Positions 36,132-45,949 of a stretch of DNA of 64,000 nt are shown piece by piece. The stretch comes from Rhizoclosmatium globosum (lineage: Eukaryota; Chytridiomycota; Chytridiomycetes; Chytridiales; Chytriomycetaceae), in the NCBI GenBank assembly GCA_002104985.1, contig MCGO01000008.1, forward strand, positions 620,001 through 684,000, given 5' to 3'. Numbering within the stretch: the stretch's first letter is position 1; every line of letters begins with the position of its first letter. The position numbers and the translations under genes were made by a program. The notes beneath the pieces are model-generated. The model had not been told where the DNA came from. It searched no databases and saw only the letters and a list, made by a program, of their open reading frames with translations.

Positions 36132-38144
36132 TTATTTCATCTTCCATCCACTGTCCTCAGATCCCCTGCAAACACAAATGCGGTCATCGTCGTCAATATG
36201 CAGAATTCCCATAAATGGATGATCCAAAATTGCTTCCAAGTCGGAAACTTTGTATGTACTGCCTGTGCTAATTTCGTCGGGTCAGGATGATGAGGGCGTG
36301 GAAGCTGCAGATGATTCTGACTATGAGGATTGATGATGCATATTGCTACGTGATAGACTTGGTATTCCGGTGGGAGGCCTCGAAAGCGATTCATCTTTGG
36401 AAGAAGCGGTGAGGCTGAAGTCGCGGCGAGACAAGGGGTATGATTTGATCGCGAATTAATTTTGCCAGTGTCTTTGGAAGTATTCTTAGTTGTTTGGTTA
36501 AGACTCAGCGCATACCTTATGAGCGTTCAGTTCCTTTTCATATCCGACTTTCAGAGAATTATGGGAAGCTTCGAGAGATTCATGACGGCGTGTTAAAGAC
36601 AATATTTGAGTTCCAAATCGCTTGGGTTGGGATTAACAGCTGGCGGTATGACTTCAAGAGCACGTTGTTCGAGCTTCAATTCCTATTTTTTCAAGATATC
36701 AGTCATAATTATGAAGGGTTTTAATCTTACCTCTTCTCGTTCCCGTCTTGCTTCTTCAATCATATCATGAACCTCCTCGCTTGGAATCATTTGTCGCTTC
36801 TCAGCCCTCAACCGGTCATTTCCTTGTACAAACGGTCCACTTCAGCTTTCCAAACTGCAACGCCTTCTTTGACTTTTCCCGACAGACATCCAACTTCTCT
36901 CCGTGCCTCTTGAATCATTTCCTGAACCCTATCGGATGGCACCATTGACTGCATAGTTTTTTGTTGCTCCTGGACTTGTGATCGCAGCGAATCAACTTGA
37001 GATTTCAGTTCATGCTCCGTTCGCGAGAAAGTCGTAGTTCGTTCATAGTCATATCCAAATTGAGTCTCAGTTGCTGATGCTCTTGTTGATTGCAGTTCGA
37101 GTTCACACCTCCAATTTCTCCCAAATTATTACCGCCAACGATACCAGCTCGCATCCGCCAACGTTCACTCACTTGAACTAATTCAAAGTTTTGAACTCGT
37201 AGATCCGTGACAAGAGATGATAGGTACGAAACGTGTTCAAAAGAGGCTTCCAGTTTCCGCATCAAAGCTGTTTTCGACTCTTTCTCCTTTTCCAGTGACG
37301 CTTTTAATTTGTGGATCGTAACGTTTTGGGCGAGGTGGAATCGAATATTGGGTTGAGGAAGACTGGGATCTATTTGACAATCGACATCTGGTTCTGATTC
37401 TTCATCTGAAGTGGCAGACGATAGAGATGAATGTGATTCAGGAGTGTTGGGGCAAGAATACGGAGATATTGGAACTGGTTTCGATTTTGGCGCCAGTGCG
37501 GGATCATTAACAAGATCTGTAAGACTCTTGACGACATTATGATATGAGAATGGGTGCTGCCGGCGTTGTCTATGCGGGACTGCATGCGTTGTTGGAGTGA
37601 CTGTGTTGATGCAGTGGCTGGTATAGCAGAAGTAAAAGAAACAGGATTGGAAGGAGGAGCGACCGATATGGTTACGCGACGCAAAGCACGAGGAGGAATT
37701 CTGGAGAGAGCGAGGGAATGATTGGTGATACAGAGTGAGTTTGTTGTTGTAATTGTGTCTGCTTCGCAAGTGCGGCCTCCATCGCCTCCCGCCACTGAAC
37801 CACTTTCTGGTTCACGCGATGACGCATCAGCAACGGCGCCGGTTCGTTTGCACAGAAAACTTTGAGGGTTTCGACTTGGCGGCCGGAGGATGACAGCGTC
37901 GCACAGGCCGCGACCCGTTCGATGCGGAACACTTTTGCGTCGAGTTGATTTTGATTGGTTGGGACGGTGTCTTCGTCGGCGGCGGAGACAACCAATTCGC
38001 ATTCGGCGGATCGAAGTGTCACCCGCACGCGCCGCCACTCGCCCTCGTCATCGCCGCCGCTCATTCCAAGCCGAACTCGCACGCGCCCGCTCTTGTCGCT
38101 TCCTGTTGGTGATGTTGGTGATGCTGGTGGTGGGAGGTGGACAT
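36132..38144 (-). CDS. PH-domain coiled-coil protein
   Basis: Unrecognised protein. The N-terminal part shows a PH-like fold: a charged beta strand region (EWRRVRVTLRSAECELVV), DAKVFRIERVAACATLSS, LKVFCANE and a closing helix KVVQWREAMEAALAKQ. A Ser/Pro-rich linker follows, then long heptad-rich coiled coil (HKLKASLEKEKESKTALMRK onward). Two copies of a short module, VPSDRVQEMIQEARRE and IPSEEVHDMIEEARRE, sit about 50 residues apart. The last exon reads YKVSDLEAILDHPFMGILHI and ends KM-K at TAA 36132-36134. Introns near 36,730, 36,510 and 36,170. The start is uncertain: the ATG at 38144 needs a missing base to join, whereas the ATG at 38064 is in frame. Possibly a cytoskeletal or membrane-linked scaffold; that is inference from domain type only. 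Confidence 0.6.
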
Positions 38145-38233
38145 GTGTTTTGCTTTGGAGAATGTAATTTGACAAGCACTTGGACAATCGTGCATCCAAG
38201 CAAACATTATTCGGACTTTTCTTCTTTTTATTC

Positions 38234-40215
38234 TTAATTTCCTCCACCTTGCTGCAATGTCTGCACCTTTTCAGCCCAGTACGTGGCAATCGTCTGATCC
38301 AGCAAATCCCTCAAACGATCCACACTCATTCCCTGAACTTGCACTCCCCAATCTTCCACTCCACTCTTACAGCGCAACATTACCAAGTACGCATCCTCAG
38401 GAGACTGTTGACCCAAATCTCCAAGACCAGAATACAAATATCCTCTCACACTCTTGAATGGCTTGGAACGATCCATCACCTCATTCGTTTTGATAAACTT
38501 GCGATGCGCAAATACAATGTTCCACTTGGCGTTTCTTCTCCCTTGATTTCGATTCCAACAACATCGCTGAAGTGCATTGTTTTGTATTGGACAGGGTAAG
38601 TCAATGGAATCGCAACTAGCTTGTCTTTGTACAGTCTCAAACGTACACGTGGTGCAAACAATGGCGGAATGGCAATCTTGAACAAGAACAAGAGCAAGAT
38701 GAAGGCAGTTGCGGGTAACGGGTACTCTGGTATCCATTCTCTCGTTATTGGAGGAGGACGCATTGCCCAGTGGTGTGGAGTTGTCGTCTTTGTGCCCTTG
38801 AAGGTAATGTTCTTGTCGATTGACCCTTTCTCCTTAGTCATGCCAGTCTTCTCATCCACAACTGCTGCATCGACTGCCTTATCCATCTCCTTTATATCAG
38901 GAGGTGTATAATCATCGGGAACCGTTCCTAAATCTACCACCATGATCATATTGGGGCTCTTCATTTTGCCGCTCGCAATCCGACTCTTCATATCCGAGAT
39001 GGTCCATACTTGCGAGAGATCCAAAAACAAGAAGATAAGCGCAATCACTAAGAAAACACGCTTCGTCATTTTTCGTTGAAAGTCACGTCTCTGCTTGAGC
39101 TGATCTCCAATCGCAATCTGAGACTCATTCGGGTCCTTGATGGGGAAGATTGTCAATGGAGTTTCCGCCTTTGGAACTTCCACAGACGCCATATTGATAC
39201 TGAATCCTCCTTCAACATCTGTGTCATTTGGTTGTTGCTGCAGATTCAGCAATCTAGCCTTCTCCATTTTGGCACTATATTGATCCGCGAGTGACAAAGC
39301 CGCAGGATCCAAATCCGGGTTGTCAACAAGTGTATCCCACGTGTCATTCTGTTCGTTTCTTCTGGGTCTGGGTACCGTTTGACGAAACGCATACGTCCGT
39401 TCTGAGACCAATGGATTGAATACCGATGACGGAGGGAAGACGCAAGAAGAAGAGTCAAGAAAAGTGAGAGGAAAGACCATGGGAAGGTGAAGTAGTAGTC
39501 TGGCATCATAAACATGACAGGGTAGTTTACCCGACGCATGGCATGCAGCCAATCATGATCTGTTGCGTTCTCAGCTTCCGCAATGGCTCTAGCCTCTGCA
39601 ATACGAGTAAGGATAGCGTTTCCAACCTGTGTATTTTGTGAGTTAGTTAAGTGATTGTGTGGGGTTGGTACTCCTGAGTACCTCGACAGGCAGGATAGTT
39701 TCCGCATGGTGCTGAGCATACTGGTACATGTGATCAGAGTCAGTGTGCTGGTTGAAGGTTGTCGCCGCCGCGTAGATGCCTTGAATGTCCTACATATTTG
39801 AAGCAAGTGAGTGATCAGACCGACCAATCCCTTGACACCACCCACCTTCGCAACCCATCGAAGCAACAGAATCCCGGTCCCAATCGCAACGGCGTAACGC
39901 ACAATTCCACGTCTTCGCGCACTCTGAAGCACTGCCAACAACGCCGCAACGAGCACAATCGCCCACGGCTCAAACAGTGTGTTGACCTTGAGCGTCTCAA
40001 CGTGGAATGTCTTCAGTCTCCATCTAACAATGAAGCATTAGACGGCAGCCATGGTAACACACCCAATATGCGGAAGCAAACCTGAGGAACAGCTGGTAGC
40101 GGGTCACACTGCCCCCAAGGCTCACCACCGTCAGCTGCCAGATATCACGGAGAGCTAGAAGTCCAAGTAAGCTTCCGCAAACGGCATAAGCGATTCGTCG
40201 TTGGAACTCGTCCAT
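38234..40215 (-). CDS. Unknown multipass membrane protein
   Basis: Conserved-looking protein I do not recognise. The N-terminus has hydrophobic segments (IAYAVCGSLLGLLALRDIW; VLVAALLAVLQSA; IGTGILLLRWVAKVG), followed by FMMPDYYFTFPWSFLSLFLTLLLASS, a cytosolic charged stretch with acidic and Gln-rich parts, VFLVIALIFLFLDLSQVW, then LPATAFILLLFLFKIAIPPLF. The C-terminus is soluble (FSDVVGIEIKGEE..., YLYSGLGDLGQQSPEDAYLVML, DRLRDLLDQTIATYW) and ends GGGN at 38234-38236. About five or six membrane helices. The C-terminal region looks like a small PH-like or membrane-associated domain, but I cannot name it. Introns near 40,025-40,080, 39,795-39,840 and 39,630-39,690; frame breaks near 39,360 and 38,530. 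It sits tail-to-head with the PH/coiled-coil gene. Confidence 0.6.
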
Positions 40216-40314
40216 CACAAATCGGAAACGTCAAAGGTTGTTTGCAGGCACAAAAAATCATAAGTTCGAAAACGCCACCGCCCAATATCCCCCCAATTTT
40301 TATTTGCATATTTC

Positions 40315-41474
40315 TCACATTTTGATTTCGCCTTGTGAGACTTTGAAGTAGATGACGACGGCCACGATGCCGAGTGAGAGAACGGTTGCAAAGATTCCCC
40401 ACCAAATCCAACATGTTCTGCGTGAGCGATGGCGCTGCTCTGTCGCTTTTGTGATCTCAATCACAGCTGTCTTCATGTTGGTTTCCGTGCTTTCGAGAGA
40501 TGTACAGATGGTTGTAAATTGGTGGTCTTGGATCTGCGGAACGTTTTAACAGAAGTCACATCCAACGAGACAAACTTGCCTCCACGATGCACCTCATTTC
40601 TCCGAATAAATCAACAAGCTCAGTCATTCCGTCTTCTAATTTTTTCCATTCCCTCTCCCTATCCAATTCCAGATCCAATTCATCTCGCGATTGCACCAGT
40701 CTCTCCAATGTTGTATTTGCTTCATCTACTCTAATTCCACTCGATGTTTGAAAGCTCTTGTCACTCGTAATCCATTCACATCCCCAACTTGGACTTGACG
40801 CTCAACTCCAAAACCCCATTCTCTCGCTTCACCATCCTTCCACAACACCTCTAAACTCATCACTCAGCCGCGCAACTTCTTTCGCCATTTTACATTTCTG
40901 AAACTGAACCATCTGTCCACACCCCTCCACACCGACACCCAACGCCAAAATCTCTCGCTTGACAGTCCGCAACGCGTCTCGAAACACGTCTACTTTTTCG
41001 GCGATTATTGTTTGGCAAAGGATGTTGGGGAGTCAGGCGATGCGGGGGAGTTCCACATTCCGTGTGTTGGATCTGTTTCAAATTCCGCGATGGAGTGGGT
41101 GAGACGAGTTAGTTGGATTTGGAGTGAATGAAGTGATGTTTGGAGGTTGTCGATGCGGGTGCAGAGTATATCGGTTGGATCGTCTGGTGGAAGATATGTT
41201 TGGGAATTGGATTCCATAGCTGGACAGATTTTATCGGGGCCGTCATCTTCGTAAAGAGTGGAAGACGACGATCTCTTTGCTTTTTTGGATATGTATCGTT
41301 TGATGGTTTGGTTTTGGTTCTTAAACGGTGTTGGCGGAGTGACGTCGATTGATTGTGGAGAGGCTTCTGTCGATTCTGATGTTGGTTGGTACTACCACAG
41401 GTTATTAGGTCTAGTTTTCGTACTCAATGGTGTCATATTCATACATTCTTGAGCTCCTGGAGACGGTCACGCAT
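40315..41474 (-). CDS. Syntaxin-type Qa-SNARE
   Basis: Membrane-fusion t-SNARE. It begins MRDRLQELKN, the classic N-peptide of plasma-membrane syntaxins, followed by an intron (about 41,397-41,445). After a Ser/Pro/Gln-rich region (about 70 residues) comes a helical region (CTRIDNLQTSLHSLQIQLT; KVDVFRDALRTVKREIL; KMAKEVARLSDEFRG) matching an Habc-like bundle. The SNARE motif follows: LEDGMTELVDLFGEMRCIVE then, across an intron (about 40,536-40,580), IQDHQFTTICTSLESTETNM. The zero-layer Gln fits the IVE-IQ-D segment. A single C-terminal anchor (CWIWWGIFATVLSLGIVAVV) ends near the stop 40315-40317. Missing bases near 41,030 and 40,830 break the frame. The disordered insert directly after the N-peptide is unusual. 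Confidence 0.8.
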
Positions 41475-41575
41475 GCTGTTTCGACGGAGTCTGAAATCTG
41501 ACAATTCTTTTGTTGACTCAATCGTTTTGAATCCGCGCAACTCTTCAGCATATTATTAAAATGATATTAAATAAT

Positions 41576-42787
41576 TCAAACTTCATGAAGCAAAGCCCCA
41601 AAACTTGTAGCCGTCACATCCTTCCTCCCCAGGTTTCCAAGAAACCAGTTTTCCTCCACCGTCTTCAATATACTAAAGTGATCAAATTTCCCTTTATCAG
41701 TATAGCCTTTTTCTGCAATCGGGGTCTTGAATGCACTTCCCAACAAGGAAATCAATTGAACTGCACCCGAGTCGTTCGCAGTTGCACTCGTATCCACCGG
41801 TGGGTGCCTTGGCGCATGGGACTTAACGGAGTTCAGAGATACAATGGATTGAGTTCGCTGGGAGCTCTTCAGGTGGGACGGCAAAGGATTCGAGTTGACT
41901 GCTGTTCCAAGTAACCATGTCGCAACCCTGTTCTTTCCAACCCAGAACGCAGTTTCATCAAAGTCAATACAAAAACCGAGCGCTGATTTGTAAAATGCGG
42001 ATGCGACAGAAGGGGTACAGGAATTCGGAAATATACTGTCCCGCGTAACGGATATTTGTGTCGTGGGCATTATTATCTTGGTCTGGAGTATAATAAATGT
42101 ACTGTGGAAGAGTGCCAGCTTGTAAGTCTCGTTGGAACGCCTCGCCAGACTTGATATTACGAGCACGTTCGGGGTTCTCTTGAATCGAAGTTATAGAGAC
42201 CAAAGGCACATGCCGTCTCACGTATTTTCCATTTGGAGTGTGTTCGTTCAGATATGGTTTGTCATCGGACCAGTTGTCAGGGTAGCCCTCCTTTTCAAAT
42301 TGGGGGTTGAGTTTCAGCTTTCAGAGCCTCGTCGCAGACTTACTGCATATGATGCCCACGATATACCCTTTTCTTCCAGTAGATCCACAATACAGCGGGT
42401 GTTGATGGTTGCTATGTCATCACTTGTCACAATGCCATCACCCACAACTTGAGCAAAGTAATTGGGCTGGCTTGGGTGAGTAAGAGCTCGGTAGTTTGTA
42501 AGCAAAGTTCCATTGTACGGTGCATAGTTCAGGGTGGAGAAGGGAGGGTGAGAAATAGCATCGCCATAGTCAATGTTTTCAAGATTGATGATCTGGGGGA
42601 GTGATTAATGCACGTCCAGCATGAATCATTCTAACCATTATGGTATCAAACCATTTCCTTGGAGGGTGGTTGTCTTGCAAAGGCGGGGAGTGAACTGTCA
42701 TCCTTGGTTGGAAATCTTTTTCGGAACTTTGGTGAGGCACACTCCTTGGTACACACCCAAAAGGAACAAGAATATTCGAAAACGCAT
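41576..42787 (-). CDS. Secreted phosphoesterase/acid phosphatase (PF04185 family)
   Basis: Likely secreted phosphatase releasing phosphate outside the cell. The ATG at 42787 gives a signal peptide (MRFRIFLFLLGVYQGVCL), then WFDTIM joined over an intron (about 42,598-42,640) to IINLENIDYGDA, the conserved first metal-site region of the family. Next come TNYRALTHPSQPNYFAQVVG, with the family N-Y/HPSQPNY-G pattern, a segment with an NAHDT core (equivalent to the GHDT metal motif), and FDHFSILKTVEENWFLGNLG-RKD near the end, which is the family's HxS-LKT-E pattern. The stop is at 41576-41578. Frame breaks near 42,700 and between 42,230 and 42,310 again imply small indels. The precise substrate (phosphomonoester, phospholipid or other) cannot be told. 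Confidence 0.8.
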
Positions 42788-42947
42788 TTGGATTCTGACT
42801 TGATATTTAAAGAACCATATAGAATCAATTCTAAAAATCGAAAACTCGAGAATCCAACCAAAAAACACAAAATTCGTTATACATGTCTCAGACAATCAAA
42901 GAAAGAACGTTCATCGAAGGTACCATCACAATTGAATAAGGTTTAGT

Positions 42948-44567
42948 TTAGAAACACGCGAATAAGGCGAAAAGAACGAAAACGGTCATGTGGGCAGTAT
43001 TAGCTTTGCTGTCGACAAGCCCGGAGTTGTTCGCTTGATTCTGAGACTGAGCAGTAGTTTGAGTGGCAGTAGTGTTCTGAACCGGAACCCATCCAAAAGG
43101 ATCTGTAGGATCGGTTGAAACATATCCACCAAGCTTGGAGTTGTCGAGAGTAACCTCAAGAAGACGGACAAAAACGTCTGTAAAGTATTTATAGAAGTAT
43201 TCCTTGTCTACGCTGAAAGCCAGGAATTTCTGGTCAGCGTTGGGACCAAAAGCTCCTGGCTTTGGGGCATTGGCGCGTCAGTAATGCCCATCACAACCTC
43301 AAGATCCGATGGTAACTCCATCACAGAAGCTCCGTTCACAGGACCTACAATATAGGTTAAGGATACAATTACAAATGACAAGCATTTTTACTTACTGATC
43401 GAATTCATTTGCCAACTGTTGATGTTGGGAAGTGACTCATTAACTCCTGGTACAGAGCGGTCAGACAATGTGGCGTAGAAGGTAGAGAACGTGTTCTCCT
43501 CTCCAGTCCAAGGACCATGGTATCCTGAATATTCTCTGTGGCATCTACCCACACCATGGCCACCGTGAATAAGAGCCGCCAAGTCTGTACGATTCATTCC
43601 AAACTTGGCAAACTTGTCCAACTGAGTCTTCCACGAATCTTTGGCGGATGGGATGCGGTTTGCCTCCCCAAGTCTTGCTTGCTTAATGTCAGTGATGTCG
43701 TTTCTGCCGGGTCTCCATGGAATCACAGGACCTAGATGCATGGTTAGTAAGCGGCCGAACCTTAACAACGACAACAACCTCCCATTACACGCACAGCAAG
43801 GACTCCAGCGTAAGACCATAAGTCAGCGTTTGAAATCTTGTCAGCGTAGATATCATAGAGTGGGGCCAGTGCATCAATTGCACGCTGAAGCCCTTTGTTT
43901 TGAGGGTCTTCTGGATCTTGGAGCAACATCGTTGCATGTGGACCACCAGAACCATCAAAAATGTTTCCAGTGGATGCGTCATGCCAGGCAAGACGCAAGA
44001 ACACAGGACCGTACTGCTTGACCTGAATCAAAGTCTTGATCCCTTCACGCAAATTAATCCAGTCGTAATTGGTCATGGTAGTAGTGTAGTACTTGGACCA
44101 GTCGCCGGTGGTTGCATTTGGTTTGGCAATTTTGATGTCAATCTTGTCTTGAGCAAGTGCAGCAGCGCAAATGGATGTTGCAGGAGCCTTTGCAAATACA
44201 ATAGAATCCTGCCAAGAGTTTGATCAGAAAATGCGAAAAACACTGGTTAACAACGAAAGCTTACCCATCGGTTTGAGAAGGAAGGATCATTTTGGGGGCA
44301 ACTCTTGTTGATACAATCGGTGATTCCCTTTTGACTATCAGGATCTTGGCAAAAGTAAATCACGTCATCAAGTGTCAAAACGCCAGCTTTCAAGTTGGCA
44401 GATCCAAGTGTGACTTGGAACTGGGATGAGACGCATTGCTTTGCACACTTTGGAAATTGTGAGTAGACCGTGAGAAATTGAGTTGGGACATCGGTAGCAA
44501 CGATCGTAGCATCTGCCTTCACCAAAGTGAGACTTGCAAGGAAGGCCAAGGATATCAACGGAGCCAT
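42948..44567 (-). CDS. GPI-anchored class I haem peroxidase with N-terminal CFEM-like domain
   Basis: Cell-surface peroxidase. The ATG at 44567 opens a signal peptide (MAPLISLAFLASLTLVKA). Then comes a small Cys-rich domain resembling CFEM: PKCAKQC, DDVIYFC, TDCINKSC and SICAAA, six Cys where canonical CFEM has eight. The peroxidase domain follows: distal-site RLAWHDASTGN (Arg, Trp, His of class I enzymes), IPWRPGRNDI, AALIHGGHGVGRCHREYSGY with proximal His, HGPWT with the class I tryptophan, and ELPSDLEVV. The C-terminus is Thr/Gln/Asn-rich, then NNSG and a terminal hydrophobic stretch (MTVFVLFALFACF), a GPI-attachment signal, ending 42948-42950. Introns at about 44,211-44,265, 43,732-43,785 and 43,345-43,398. 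One break near 43,245. Class I peroxidases are normally intracellular, so this layout is unusual. Confidence 0.8.
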
Positions 44568-44996
44568 TCTTGTTTGAGAGTTAATTTCCAATCTTCTTAG
44601 GGTTTTTTCCACTGTTCACTGACATTGAGACACCCATTTCCCCTTATATTTGAGAATATTAATGAAAAGAACAACGAGGTATAAGTAATAAAATATCAAA
44701 GATCACTAGTGACAACGGAAATACTTGATTCGATCAGCTGCTTGTGCAGAACAGATACTTTGAAAAATTATAGCGTGTTTTATTATGACAAAGAATTTTT
44801 CTGGGATATATTCGTGATAGTAAATACTTCTTCGAAAGTACAATTTTAATATTATTAATTTGATCAGCCCCATCCTTTAAGGCTCATTCCAAACATCTTA
44901 AAGGAAAACATCTTAATATTCAAAGCGTTCCCTTAAACAAAGTGTCTGATATCTGAATAACCGAAACTGGTACCTTGATTTTAAATCACGCCACCA
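44568..44996. other. Divergent intergenic region, AT-rich
   Basis: About 430 bases separating the minus-strand peroxidase from the plus-strand acetyltransferase. Strongly AT-rich from 44,640 to 44,960. No gene, repeat or RNA recognised; it should hold both promoters. Confidence 0.5.
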
Positions 44997-45638
44997 ATGA
45001 GCACCCCAGCAAAAACAGGAGCATACGGCCACATTGCCCCTCCCCAACTCACAAACCAACACCCTTTACCCCTCCCCCTCAAAGACACACTCAAAGACGG
45101 CACAAAAGTCCAAATCCTCCAAGTCCCTCCAACCCCGTCCCCATCCCTCCTCAACTCCCTCCACACCCTCCTCAACGCCGAAATCGAGGCGGGAAACACG
45201 TACCCACATGAATGGCAGATGCAGGAAGACGAATTCAAGGCGTATTTCTTGAGTGCTACTGCGTTCTATGTTGTGGAGGAGGGGAAGGACGGGGAGGGAG
45301 ACGGGGTGGAGGAGGTGTTGGGGACTTTTTATGTGAAGCCGAATTATCCGGGGCGGTGTTCGCATATTTGTAATGGTGGGTTTATTACGGCGGGTGGGGC
45401 GAGGGGGAGAGGGGTTGGGAAGGTTATGGGGAGGGCGTTTACGGTTTTGGCGCCTTTGTTGGGGTATCGCGCTAGTATCTTTAATTTGGTGTTTGTGACG
45501 AATGTGGCGAGTGTGCAGTTGTGGAGAGGGCTTGGGTTTTCGGAGGTGGGTAGGATTCCAGGAGCAGGTCGGTTGAAGGGACAGGAAGGGTATGTGGATG
45601 CGATCGTCTTCCACTATGACTTTATGAAGGGGAAGTAA
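44997..45638 (+). CDS. GNAT-family N-acetyltransferase
   Basis: Single-exon, unbroken gene of 213 residues. Predicted acetyl-CoA-dependent N-acetyltransferase. The core motifs are strand 4/5 with NGGFITAGGARGRGVGKVMG, matching the acetyl-CoA pyrophosphate-binding loop R/Q-x-x-G-x-G/A, followed by NVASVQLWRGLGFSEVGR, the usual C-terminal N-x-x-A-x-x-x-Y/W-x-x-x-GF motif. The N-terminal third is Pro-rich. The substrate is unknown; similar fungal proteins are annotated only as GNAT acetyltransferases. It is notably high in GC and free of indels, in contrast to most genes nearby. Confidence 0.85.
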   Translation: MSTPAKTGAYGHIAPPQLTNQHPLPLPLKDTLKDGTKVQILQVPPTPSPSLLNSLHTLLNAEIEAGNTYPHEWQMQEDEFKAYFLSATAFYVVEEGKDGEGDGVEEVLGTFYVKPNYPGRCSHICNGGFITAGGARGRGVGKVMGRAFTVLAPLLGYRASIFNLVFVTNVASVQLWRGLGFSEVGRIPGAGRLKGQEGYVDAIVFHYDFMKGK

Positions 45639-45877
45639 GAAAGAACGTGATGAATACCAACTCAACTCTAGAGCTCGTATTTTAGTCTTCAGTTGAATAT
45701 GGACGAAGAGAATAATCAATATATTATGATACAAAATCAATTAACCAAGGGAAAAAACCAAAAACCAAACCACAGGGGAATAACGATAATCAAAAATCAA
45801 ATAGAACAAGAAACAAGTGAGGAAATCGTCCACAGACCGAAACCAGTAAAACCAGAAGCAAAACCAAATAACAAGTT

Positions 45878-45917
45878 TTAGCCCATCCAACCATTTTGAT
45901 GCTGCTGCTGCTGCTGC

Positions 45918-45949
<32 letters not shown>

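Noticed and set aside
45693..45881. Open frame of 62 codons between the GNAT gene and the zinc-knuckle gene
   Set aside because: Its composition is A-rich, with Asn/Lys/Gln codons expected of AT-rich spacer, there is no conserved motif, and it lies between two convergent gene ends.
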